From an uncultured Clostridia bacterium (GTDB lineage Bacteria; Bacillota; Clostridia; Oscillospirales; Ruminococcaceae), in NCBI GenBank assembly GCA_937894185.1, contig CALCSA010000035.1:1-7056 (forward strand): a stretch of 7,056 nt of DNA, in the 5' to 3' direction. The position numbers were made by a program, and so were the translations under genes. The notes beneath the pieces were generated by a model, which worked only from the letters and a program-made list of their open reading frames with translations, did not search any database and had not been told where the DNA came from. Shown one piece after another: positions 1 to 5,734 of the stretch (positions are counted from its first letter, which is position 1; each line of letters starts with the position of its first letter).

Positions 1-154
1 GGACGGAGCCGTGCTATGCGAGACCCTCAAGGGGGAGGAATTTGCGGCATCGGCGTTGCTGCGTCTACCCGCCACCGCAAGCAAGACCGTTATCCCCGGC
101 ACCGACGCGGTACTGGGCAGAACACCAAATCTATACCAGGAGTTGACAAGATGA
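1..154 (+). CDS. C-terminal end of an unrecognised upstream gene (partial)
   Basis: Reading from base 2, an open frame of 50 codons runs to a TGA at 152-154. It enters from outside the window, so its start is not visible. The visible tail reads DGAVLCETLKGEEF at its start and TPNLYQELTR at its end, and looks like ordinary soluble protein with no membrane segment. The stop overlaps the start codon of the following amidohydrolase in an ATGA arrangement, which is typical of translationally coupled genes in one operon. That overlap, and the ribosome binding site of the next gene lying inside this frame, are the main reasons to believe it is real. I do not recognise the family from this fragment. 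Because of the coupling, it probably serves the same pathway as the amidohydrolase, but that is inference. Confidence 0.6.
   Translation, partial: DGAVLCETLKGEEFAASALLRLPATASKTVIPGTDAVLGRTPNLYQELTR
138..142 (+). promoter_or_regulatory. Ribosome binding site deciding the amidohydrolase start
   Basis: AGGAG lies 8 bases before the ATG at 151. The same open frame extends upstream to an ATG at 16, but that extension is rich in Arg, Gly and His and resembles no amidohydrolase N-terminus. It also overlaps the more plausible tail of the upstream gene in another frame. The ATG at 151 is therefore preferred. Confidence 0.75.
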
Positions 155-1506
155 GCGCAAAGAGAACACTGATCCGGGGCGGCACCGTCGTAAATGCCCG
201 GGGGGAGTACAAGGCAGATCTGCTGCTGGAAAGCGGGGTCATTCGGGCCATTCTGGCAGACGGGGAACAGCCGGAGGCGGAGGTAGATATTGATGCCACG
301 GGCAAATACGTGATGCCCGGCTGCGTGGATGAGCACACCCACATGATGGATCCAGGCTATACTGACCGGGAGGATTTCACTACCGGCACCACTGCCGCCG
401 CCTACGGCGGCATCACCACCGTAGTAGACCACCACCGCACCGTGCCCGCCGTCTACAACGCCGAGGCACTGGCGGAGAAAATCGCCTACCTCAAGGACCG
501 CTCGGTGGTGGACTTCGGCCTGAAGGGGGGCATATCCCCCACCAACAGTGCCGATCTGGAGGCCATGTGGGATATGGGAATTACCGGCTTCAAGACCTTT
601 ACCTGCAATCTCCATGGGGTCAAGGCCATGTACCCGGGTTACATGCAGAATGCCTTTTTGGAGCTGAAGCGCTTCGGCGGCAGGGTACTCATCCACTGCG
701 AGGACGATAGTGTCTGCACCGAAAATGAAAACCGATTGAGGGCGGCGGGTCGCACCGACAGCGCTTCCCATCTAGAGTGGCGGTCGGGGCTGGCGGAACG
801 CTTGGCGGTGGAGGCGGTCATCGAGCTGGTGAAAAGCACTGGCGCCACCGCCATTATCGCTCATGTGAGCCAGGCGGAAATTCTGGAGCTTATCAAGCAG
901 GCTCGGGATCAGGGTCACCCCATCTATGCCGAGAGCTGCCCCCACTACTTCTACCTCACCAGTGACGATGTTGTGACACAGGGGCCGTGGGCCAAGTTTA
1001 CGCCGCCGCCCAAGGATCAGCAAAATCAGGATCGGATGTGGGCGCTGTTCAACAGGGATTTCGTAACCACCATCGGTTCGGACCACTGCCCCTTCCCCTA
1101 CGCCCAAAAGTTGCCCGGCGAACAGAACATTTGGGATGCCCCCAACGGCATCCCCGGTATCGAGACCTCCCTGCGTATTATGTTGGATGCGGTGAATCAG
1201 GGTAAAACCACCCTGTCTCAAGTGGTGAAGACCATGTGCGAAAATCCAGCGGTCCTTTGCGGCCTATACCCCCAAAAGGGCGTTATCGCCGCTGGTGCGG
1301 ACGCGGACATCCTCATCGTGGACATGGAGCACCGGGAGCTGATCCGCAACGAGAACGTTCTGTCCAAGTGCGGCTGGACCCCCTACCATGGCAGAACCCT
1401 TCAGGGCGCGCCGGAAACGGTGCTAGTGAGAGGCGAGACCGTGGTGGGCCGGTACAAGGTGGTTGGCAGGCCCGGCCACGGTAGGTTCGTGGAACGGCTG
1501 AAATAA
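151..1506 (+). CDS. Cyclic amidohydrolase (hydantoinase/allantoinase/dihydroorotase family)
   Basis: A 451-residue cytoplasmic hydrolase expected to open a cyclic amide, ureide or imide ring using two metal ions. The metal-site pattern of the family is complete: DEHTH (H62, H64), the lysine that becomes carboxylated in TGFKTF (K148), IHCED (H182), IAHVS (H238) and GSDHCP (D311). Other family marks are the PG at 56-57, the GGITTVVD strand at 86-93, ESCPHY at 261-266 and PNGIPGIE at 331-338. Length is normal for hydantoinases and allantoinases. The stretch KFTPPPKD (282-289) stands where many relatives have SPPLR, so the substrate may differ from the characterised enzymes. It is coupled to the upstream gene by an ATGA overlap and is followed 25 bases later by a cysteine hydrolase, which suggests ring opening followed by amide or carbamoyl cleavage. 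Family is secure; the exact substrate (hydantoin, dihydropyrimidine, allantoin, dihydroorotate or imide) cannot be read from sequence. Confidence 0.93.
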   Translation: MSAKRTLIRGGTVVNARGEYKADLLLESGVIRAILADGEQPEAEVDIDATGKYVMPGCVDEHTHMMDPGYTDREDFTTGTTAAAYGGITTVVDHHRTVPAVYNAEALAEKIAYLKDRSVVDFGLKGGISPTNSADLEAMWDMGITGFKTFTCNLHGVKAMYPGYMQNAFLELKRFGGRVLIHCEDDSVCTENENRLRAAGRTDSASHLEWRSGLAERLAVEAVIELVKSTGATAIIAHVSQAEILELIKQARDQGHPIYAESCPHYFYLTSDDVVTQGPWAKFTPPPKDQQNQDRMWALFNRDFVTTIGSDHCPFPYAQKLPGEQNIWDAPNGIPGIETSLRIMLDAVNQGKTTLSQVVKTMCENPAVLCGLYPQKGVIAAGADADILIVDMEHRELIRNENVLSKCGWTPYHGRTLQGAPETVLVRGETVVGRYKVVGRPGHGRFVERLK

Positions 1507-1518
1507 ATAAAAAGATAT

Positions 1519-1525
1519 GGAGTGA
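1519..1525 (+). promoter_or_regulatory. Ribosome binding site for a GTG-initiated gene
   Basis: GGAGTGA lies 6 bases before GTG at 1532. The spacing supports GTG as the true start of the cysteine hydrolase, since no nearby in-frame ATG precedes the family's first conserved strand. Confidence 0.7.
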
Positions 1526-1531
1526 TTTGAA

Positions 1532-2155
1532 GTGAAGCAATACGACTATGCCATCATTTCGGTGGACATGCACCGGGGCCATCTGGATCCGGCAATTGCC
1601 ACCCTGCCCCTGCTGCCCAAGGAAAGGTGCGACAGGGTGATAGCCAACACCGCCGCATTTTTTGCCTCTGCCCGGGCGCTGGAGATACCGGTGATCAGCG
1701 TGGTGACCATTTACCGGGACGGGGACGAAATTCTGTCCAACCCCCACTGGAGAGAAAAGAACGCTGACCCGAGCGCCACCCGCAAGAACATTGCCAAACA
1801 CAACCTGCAGGGAGAGCCCACCACACAGATAATTCCCGAACTATACCGTGAGGGAGATTACATCGTCAATACCAAAAAGCGATACAGCTGCTACTACGGC
1901 ACCGACCTAGAGTTCCTTATCCGGCAGATTGGGGCAAAAAACGTGATACTCACCGGCATCAACACCAGTAGCTGCGTACTGTGCACCGCCTTTGAGAGCT
2001 TCAACCGGGATTTTGGGGTGTATGTGGTGGAGGATTGCTGCGACAGCATGGATGGCCCGGAGTTTCACGAGGCGGCGGTGATGTTCATAAACCGCATTCT
2101 GGGCAAGGTAGTATCGTCGGCAGAAATTTTGGAAATCCTGAAAGGGTCAAGATAG
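1532..2155 (+). CDS. Isochorismatase-like cysteine hydrolase (probable amidase / N-carbamoyl hydrolase)
   Basis: A 207-residue soluble hydrolase starting at GTG. The family's catalytic triad can be placed: Asp in ISVDMHRG (D12), Lys in NTKKRYS (K115) and the nucleophilic Cys in TGINTSSCV (C148). The GTDLEFLIRQIGAKNVILTG stretch (123-142) is the typical pre-nucleophile region, and VVEDCCDS (165-172) follows as expected. The family includes N-carbamoylsarcosine amidase, ureidoacrylate amidohydrolase, nicotinamidase and isochorismatase. Lying directly after a ring-opening amidohydrolase, this member most likely removes a carbamoyl or amide group from the ring-opened product, releasing ammonia and, if the substrate is a carbamoyl, CO2. 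The protein has extra cysteines (C33, C120, C151, C169, C170), the last two being adjacent. Substrate is inferred from context only; the fold and triad are well supported. Confidence 0.9.
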   Translation: MKQYDYAIISVDMHRGHLDPAIATLPLLPKERCDRVIANTAAFFASARALEIPVISVVTIYRDGDEILSNPHWREKNADPSATRKNIAKHNLQGEPTTQIIPELYREGDYIVNTKKRYSCYYGTDLEFLIRQIGAKNVILTGINTSSCVLCTAFESFNRDFGVYVVEDCCDSMDGPEFHEAAVMFINRILGKVVSSAEILEILKGSR

Positions 2156-2180
2156 CACGCGGTGGGAAGCCGCAAATAAA

Positions 2181-2187
2181 AGGAGGT
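2181..2187 (+). promoter_or_regulatory. Strong ribosome binding site before the cupin
   Basis: AGGAGGT ends 5 bases before the ATG at 2193. It fixes the start of the short cupin gene and argues that this small frame is translated efficiently. Confidence 0.75.
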
Positions 2188-2192
2188 ACACG

Positions 2193-2570
2193 ATGGAAAT
2201 CAAGAAGTGGGAAGATGGACAACTGTTCGAGCAGAACGGGGGGCACATGCGCTGGGTGTTCTGGCCGGGCAACGGCTACAATGCTCTGACCCTCCATTAC
2301 TCCGTGCTGTATCCCGGCGAGTCCTTCCGCCTCCACGACCACGAATACTCGGAGGATGTCATCTCGGTGGTGCAGGGCAGCGGCAAGGCGCTGACCGCCG
2401 ACGGTGAGGTGGATGTGGAGGCAGGTATGGCGCTATTCGCCCGGGCAAAGGAGCTCCACGGCTTTAAAAATACGGGCAACGTGCCCATGATCACCATTGG
2501 ATCCCAGTCTCCCGCCGATCTAAAGCTCTACGAAAAAGGCGGCTTCGGCTTCGGTAAACAGGGGGGCTAA
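2193..2570 (+). CDS. Small single-domain cupin protein
   Basis: A 125-residue protein made almost entirely of one cupin barrel. Motif 1 is present as G-x5-H-x-H-x3-E (G42, H48, H50, E54). Motif 2 keeps the spacing of G-x5-P-x-G-x2-H-x3-N (G78, H89, N93), but the usual Pro and Gly are replaced by Arg84 and Lys86. The three His and one Glu would bind a divalent metal. Small cupins act as isomerases, lyases, dioxygenases or sugar/ureide-binding accessory proteins, and sequence alone does not choose among them. It is too short to be the two-cupin ureidoglycine aminohydrolase of allantoin pathways. It sits 37 bases after the cysteine hydrolase in the same direction, so it probably acts on an intermediate of the same pathway. 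That role is inferred. Confidence 0.85.
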   Translation: MEIKKWEDGQLFEQNGGHMRWVFWPGNGYNALTLHYSVLYPGESFRLHDHEYSEDVISVVQGSGKALTADGEVDVEAGMALFARAKELHGFKNTGNVPMITIGSQSPADLKLYEKGGFGFGKQGG

Positions 2571-2688
2571 ACGCTGTCCGCAGGTAAAAAACCTAGGTCC
2601 TTCCCGTATAGAAAATGGGAGCGTATGGCGGGAAGGACCATCTACACGGCTGTAAACAATAGACCAAGAATATGGAGGATATCAAGCC
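2571..2688 (+). other. Intergenic region between the enzyme genes and the TRAP genes
   Basis: A 118-base gap, much wider than the 25- and 37-base gaps between the enzyme genes before it. It holds a run of six A (2586-2591), the palindrome CCTAGG (2592-2597), an 11-bp inverted repeat and the ribosome binding site of the binding-protein gene (GGAGGAT, 2674-2680, 8 bases before the ATG). I see no convincing -35/-10 pair. Confidence 0.6.
2596..2639. repeat. Perfect 11-bp inverted repeat, possible stem-loop
   Basis: GGTCCTTCCCG (2596-2606) is exactly complementary to CGGGAAGGACC (2629-2639), with a 22-base loop. On the plus strand no T-run follows, so it does not look like a standard terminator of the cupin transcript. 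Read on the minus strand, the stem is followed after four bases by six T (complement of 2586-2591), so it has intrinsic-terminator shape in that direction. It could alternatively be an mRNA processing or stabilising hairpin that sets the binding-protein level relative to the enzymes, or an operator. Structure is certain; function is open. Confidence 0.7.
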
Positions 2689-3780
2689 ATGAAAAAAATC
2701 AATATTCTGTTGGCTATCTCTCTCATCTTTGCACTTGCAGCCACTGGCTGCGGGGGAACTGCAAGTAGCACTGCGTCCTCCGCGGCGCCTCCAGCAAGCG
2801 AATCGGGAGGTGCGACGGCCCAAAGTAGCTCTGGCAGCGGAACTGGCGGCGGTACCGTCATCAAATTAGCCCATGCGGCGGCACCGGGCAGCGCCCGGGA
2901 CTTAGGTGCACAAAAGCTCAAGGAAGTGGTAGAAGCCGAGACAAAGGGCGCCGTCACGGTGGAGATATACCCGGCCTCCCAGTTGGGCGGCGGTCCGGAT
3001 CTCATTCAGGGAATGCAGCTCGGCTCTATCGAGATGGTGATTCTGCCCTCTTCCTTCATGGGGGGATTCCAGCCCCTGACCACCATTATGGACATCCCCT
3101 TCCTGTTCCCCGATGACTACGAGAAGCTCATGGCCGTTGAGGCGGGGCCGGCGGGCCAGAAGCTCAAGGATTCCACCAGCGAGGTGGGCATCACCACTCT
3201 GGATATCTGGCACACCGGCTACAAGACCTTCACCTGCAACAGCCCCCTGAACACCCCCGCAAATTTCAAGGGAAAGAAGTTCCGCGTTATGCCCTCCCAG
3301 ATTCAGATCGCCCAATACGAGCTGTTGGGGGCGGCAGCCATCAACATGGACTTTTCCGAAACCTACAACTCCCTGCAGACCGGCACCATTGACGGCCAGG
3401 AAAACCCGCTGGACACCACCTTCGACATGAAGTTCCACGAGGTGCAGAAGTACCTAACCATCACCCACCACGGCGTACTGGACCAGTTCATTATGGCTAG
3501 CAAAGTCTGGTTCGATGCACTGGACCCCACAATTCGGGCTGCCATCGTCAAGGGCTGCGAGGAGGGCCGTGAGGTGGCGGTTCAAAACACCCACCTCACC
3601 GAAGAAAAGGCACTTAAAGCTTTTCGGGATGCGGGCATGGAGATTAAGGAGCTCACCGCCGAGGAGCGGGCCCAATGGGTGGAAGCGCTGGCCCCCATCA
3701 AGGAGACCTACGTGAAAAACTATGGCGAGGCCGCTCGGGAAATGCTGGACCTGTTTGAGGCGGAAATAGCCAAAAGTTGA
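2689..3780 (+). CDS. dctP: TRAP transporter solute-binding lipoprotein (DctP family)
   Basis: A 363-residue extracytoplasmic binding protein for a tripartite ATP-independent (TRAP) transporter, which captures a small organic acid and delivers it to the membrane subunits. Residues 1-20 are a lipoprotein signal peptide (MKK, hydrophobic core, AATGC) with Cys21 as the probable lipid anchor; Ala rather than Leu at -3 is slightly unusual. A Ser/Gly/Ala/Pro linker of about 35 residues follows, as in Gram-positive binding lipoproteins. The mature domain starts near IKLAHAA (58-64). FKGKKFRVMPS (193-203) carries the conserved Arg (R199) that in studied DctP proteins grips the ligand carboxylate, and the family signature LQTGTIDGQENP lies at 229-240. 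The genes for both membrane subunits follow. Placement beside ring-opening enzymes suggests the ligand is their substrate or a related acid; the ligand itself cannot be read. Confidence 0.95.
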   Translation: MKKINILLAISLIFALAATGCGGTASSTASSAAPPASESGGATAQSSSGSGTGGGTVIKLAHAAAPGSARDLGAQKLKEVVEAETKGAVTVEIYPASQLGGGPDLIQGMQLGSIEMVILPSSFMGGFQPLTTIMDIPFLFPDDYEKLMAVEAGPAGQKLKDSTSEVGITTLDIWHTGYKTFTCNSPLNTPANFKGKKFRVMPSQIQIAQYELLGAAAINMDFSETYNSLQTGTIDGQENPLDTTFDMKFHEVQKYLTITHHGVLDQFIMASKVWFDALDPTIRAAIVKGCEEGREVAVQNTHLTEEKALKAFRDAGMEIKELTAEERAQWVEALAPIKETYVKNYGEAAREMLDLFEAEIAKS

Positions 3781-3854
3781 CACGGCGTGAAAACCAGCCG
3801 GTTTGGGGCTGTGAACATAGTCGCAGACCCGGCGGGGCTCATTTAAGGTAGACG

Positions 3855-3873
3855 GGTGAACCAGCGGTTCGCC
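3855..3873 (+). promoter_or_regulatory. Stem-loop in the dctP-dctQ gap
   Basis: GGTGAACC (3855-3862) pairs with GGTTCGCC (3866-3873) over eight pairs, one of them G-U, with a three-base AGC loop. An outer helix, GCAGAC (3823-3828) with GTCTGC (3880-3885), could enclose it, and a smaller hairpin (AAACC 3791-3795 with GGTTT 3800-3804) lies upstream. No T-run follows, so this is not a terminator. It lies about 24 bases before the dctQ ribosome binding site. It could hold back 3' decay of the dctP message or lower dctQ translation, a common need since binding protein is required in excess over membrane subunits. Function is inferred. Confidence 0.45.
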
Positions 3874-3896
3874 AAGACTGTCTGCTTTGCGGACTT

Positions 3897-3902
3897 GGAG
3901 GT
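3897..3902 (+). promoter_or_regulatory. Ribosome binding site deciding the dctQ start
   Basis: GGAGGT lies 4 bases before ATG at 3907. The frame is open further upstream to a GTG at 3856, but that codon lies inside a predicted stem and has only a weak AAGG upstream. The ATG at 3907 is preferred. Confidence 0.7.
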
Positions 3903-3906
3903 AACT

Positions 3907-4431
3907 ATGCGTGAAGTTCTCTGGAAAATCGACCGCGCTTTACGGATGCTGGAATCCTGTATTCTGGCGGTGGGTATCATCAGCACTACCTTTATCATCT
4001 TCATTAACGTGGTGCTGCGCTATATGTTCAGCGCGCCACTAAGCTGGGCGGAGGAGCTGTCCCGGTACATCATGATATGGTTGACCTTTATAGGCGCTAG
4101 CCTGTGCGTGCGGGACAACGTGCATGTCAATATGGACATTCTCCAGACCCGGCTGCCCTTTCCGGCTGCCAAGGTGCTAGTCTGCATTGTGGATCTGATT
4201 GCGGCGGGGGCCTGCCTGTACTTCGGTAGTCTGGGTATCAGGCTGACTACCATTATAAAGACCACTCATCAGATCAGCACCACCATGCCGATGCTGCCCA
4301 TGTGGATCGTGAACCTGTGTGTACCGTTGTTCGGCTTTCTGCTGGCTAAAAACTACATCCACCTTTTTGTGCTTAACCTGATGCGCAAAGGGGAGATCAT
4401 CACCACCATTGCCAAGGGGGGACAGTCATGA
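3907..4431 (+). CDS. dctQ: TRAP transporter small membrane subunit (DctQ family)
   Basis: With the ATG at 3907 the protein has 174 residues, usual for DctQ. Four hydrophobic helices can be seen: about 18-40, 51-68, 88-111 and 132-156. The family signature lies between the first two: SWAEELSRYIMIWLTFIGAS (46-65), followed by a charged loop RDNVHVNMD (69-77). DctQ forms a membrane complex with DctM and helps hold it and dock the binding protein; transport is driven by an ion gradient, usually Na+. The gene overlaps dctM by four bases (ATGA), so the two subunits are probably made in fixed ratio by translational coupling. A longer form starting at GTG 3856 would add 17 residues with no family resemblance. 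Confidence 0.92.
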   Translation: MREVLWKIDRALRMLESCILAVGIISTTFIIFINVVLRYMFSAPLSWAEELSRYIMIWLTFIGASLCVRDNVHVNMDILQTRLPFPAAKVLVCIVDLIAAGACLYFGSLGIRLTTIIKTTHQISTTMPMLPMWIVNLCVPLFGFLLAKNYIHLFVLNLMRKGEIITTIAKGGQS

Positions 4432-5702
4432 GCATTGTACTGATCACACTGATACTGGGCCTGCTTGTTCTGGGGTTGCCCATCTTCCTCACTCTGATCA
4501 TCCCCAGCGCCGTGGTGGTTGCGGGTATGCCCGCCATAGACGCCACCATAGTGATGCAGCGCATGGTTGTGGGTCTGGACAAATTCTCCATCATGGCTGT
4601 CCCTTTCTTCATGTACTGCGCCGACGTCATGTCGGAGGGGCAGATCGGAAAACGGCTCATCAATCTCACCAGAACTTGGGTAGGGCACCTGCCCGGCGGT
4701 ATCTCCATTGCCACCGTTGTGGCCTGCCTCATCTTCGGCGCGGTATCCGGTGCGGGTAGCGCGGCGGTGGTGGCCATCGGCGGGTTGGTCTTTGGCCTGA
4801 TGCAGCAGGGAAAATACGACGAGAAGTTCTCCGTCGGCCTCATCCTTACTAGCAGCACTCTGGCCATGCTCATTCCGCCCAGCATTGCCTATGTTCTCTA
4901 CGCCACCATCACCGGGGATTCCATCAGCGAGCTGTTCATGTCCGGCCTGCAAACCGGCATTCTGGTAGGTCTTGTGTACATCGTCTACAGCATCATTGTC
5001 GCCAAAAGGAGAAAAACCCCGCTGCTGGAAAAGGCAAGCTGGAAGGAGCGCTTTACGGCGCTCAAGGATGCCGCTTGGGCGTTGGGGCTTATCGTGGTCA
5101 TTCTGGGTGGCATCTACGGCGGCATCTTCACCGCAACCGAAGCCGCGGCAGCGGCGGCTGTCTACGCCATCATAGTGGAGGTATTCATCTACCGTTCCAT
5201 GAACTTAAAGCAGCTGATCCATGTATCGGTGAAGTCGGGCAAAACTATCGCCATGCTGATTGTCCTCATCGCGGCGGGGTCGGTGCTGTCTTGGGTGATG
5301 ACAGTCATGCAGATTCCCCAACAGCTTATCACCATTATGGGCGGTGCCTCCAGCGCTACCATCCTGCTGTTCATCAATCTGGTGTTCCTCATCGCAGGCA
5401 TGTTTGTGGATCCCAACTCTGCCGTCATTGTGCTTACTCCGCTGGTATATCCCCTTGCCATGACAGCGGGCGTGGATTCGGTACATCTGGCCACCATCAT
5501 TGTGCTCAATCTGGCCATCGGCATGCTTACGCCTCCCTTCGGCCTCAACCTGTTTGTGGGCACCAACGTGTTCAAGAAGTCCTTCGGCGACACGGTAATA
5601 GGTTCCCTGCCCTTTATTGTCCTCACCTTTTGCATTCTGATACTAGTGACCTTTATCCCAGATTTGGCCATCTTCCTGCCTAGAATGCTATTCCGATCGT
5701 AA
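4428..5702 (+). CDS. dctM: TRAP transporter large membrane subunit (DctM family)
   Basis: A 424-residue permease, the typical length for DctM, made of many hydrophobic helices and therefore in the cytoplasmic membrane. It forms the ion-coupled translocation pathway of the transporter. Recognisable family stretches are GAVSGAGSAAV (104-114), LIPPSIAYVLYATITGDSI (148-166), TATEAAAAAAVYA (235-247), the MFVDPNSAV segment (325-333) and LTPPFGLNLFVGTN (367-380). The two PP loops, one in each half, belong to the inverted-repeat architecture known for this superfamily. The start overlaps the dctQ stop, with a G-rich ribosome binding site (GGGGGGA, 4416-4422) inside dctQ. It is a separate gene, not the fused DctQM form. 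The aldehyde dehydrogenase gene begins 32 bases after the stop, so the operon probably continues through it. Confidence 0.95.
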   Translation: MSIVLITLILGLLVLGLPIFLTLIIPSAVVVAGMPAIDATIVMQRMVVGLDKFSIMAVPFFMYCADVMSEGQIGKRLINLTRTWVGHLPGGISIATVVACLIFGAVSGAGSAAVVAIGGLVFGLMQQGKYDEKFSVGLILTSSTLAMLIPPSIAYVLYATITGDSISELFMSGLQTGILVGLVYIVYSIIVAKRRKTPLLEKASWKERFTALKDAAWALGLIVVILGGIYGGIFTATEAAAAAAVYAIIVEVFIYRSMNLKQLIHVSVKSGKTIAMLIVLIAAGSVLSWVMTVMQIPQQLITIMGGASSATILLFINLVFLIAGMFVDPNSAVIVLTPLVYPLAMTAGVDSVHLATIIVLNLAIGMLTPPFGLNLFVGTNVFKKSFGDTVIGSLPFIVLTFCILILVTFIPDLAIFLPRMLFRS

Positions 5703-5720
5703 CATAGTCCCAATACCAAC

Positions 5721-5726
5721 AGGAGG
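5721..5726 (+). promoter_or_regulatory. Ribosome binding site deciding the aldehyde dehydrogenase start
   Basis: AGGAGG lies 8 bases before ATG at 5735. Another ATG at 5728 is too close to the site and reaches a stop after four codons, so 5735 is the start. Confidence 0.75.
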
Positions 5727-5734
5727 TATGCGTT

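Noticed and set aside
143..148. TTGACA resembling a -35 promoter box
   Set aside because: No -10 box about 17 bases downstream, and it lies in the spacer between the ribosome binding site and start codon of a coupled gene.
16..150. N-terminal extension of the amidohydrolase starting at ATG 16
   Set aside because: It has no ribosome binding site of note, does not resemble the family N-terminus, and overlaps a more plausible gene tail in another frame. ATG 151 has AGGAG at good spacing.
591..617. Shared peptide KTFTCN in the amidohydrolase (here) and in DctP (about 3220-3240)
   Set aside because: In each protein the stretch fits its own family context (carboxylated-lysine motif versus binding-protein fold), and flanking sequence is unrelated. 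Treated as coincidence.
2159..2173. Small hairpin GCGG/CCGC between the cysteine hydrolase and the cupin
   Set aside because: Only four pairs plus a wobble and no T-run; too weak to call.
3856..3906. GTG start at 3856 for dctQ
   Set aside because: Weak ribosome binding site, location within a stem, and no family resemblance in the added residues; ATG 3907 has GGAGGT just upstream.
4353..4952. Long minus-strand open frames opposite dctQ/dctM and other genes
   Set aside because: They are rich in His, Gln, Gly and Asp as expected from reading GC-rich codons in reverse, lack ribosome binding sites, and lie wholly opposite well-identified genes.
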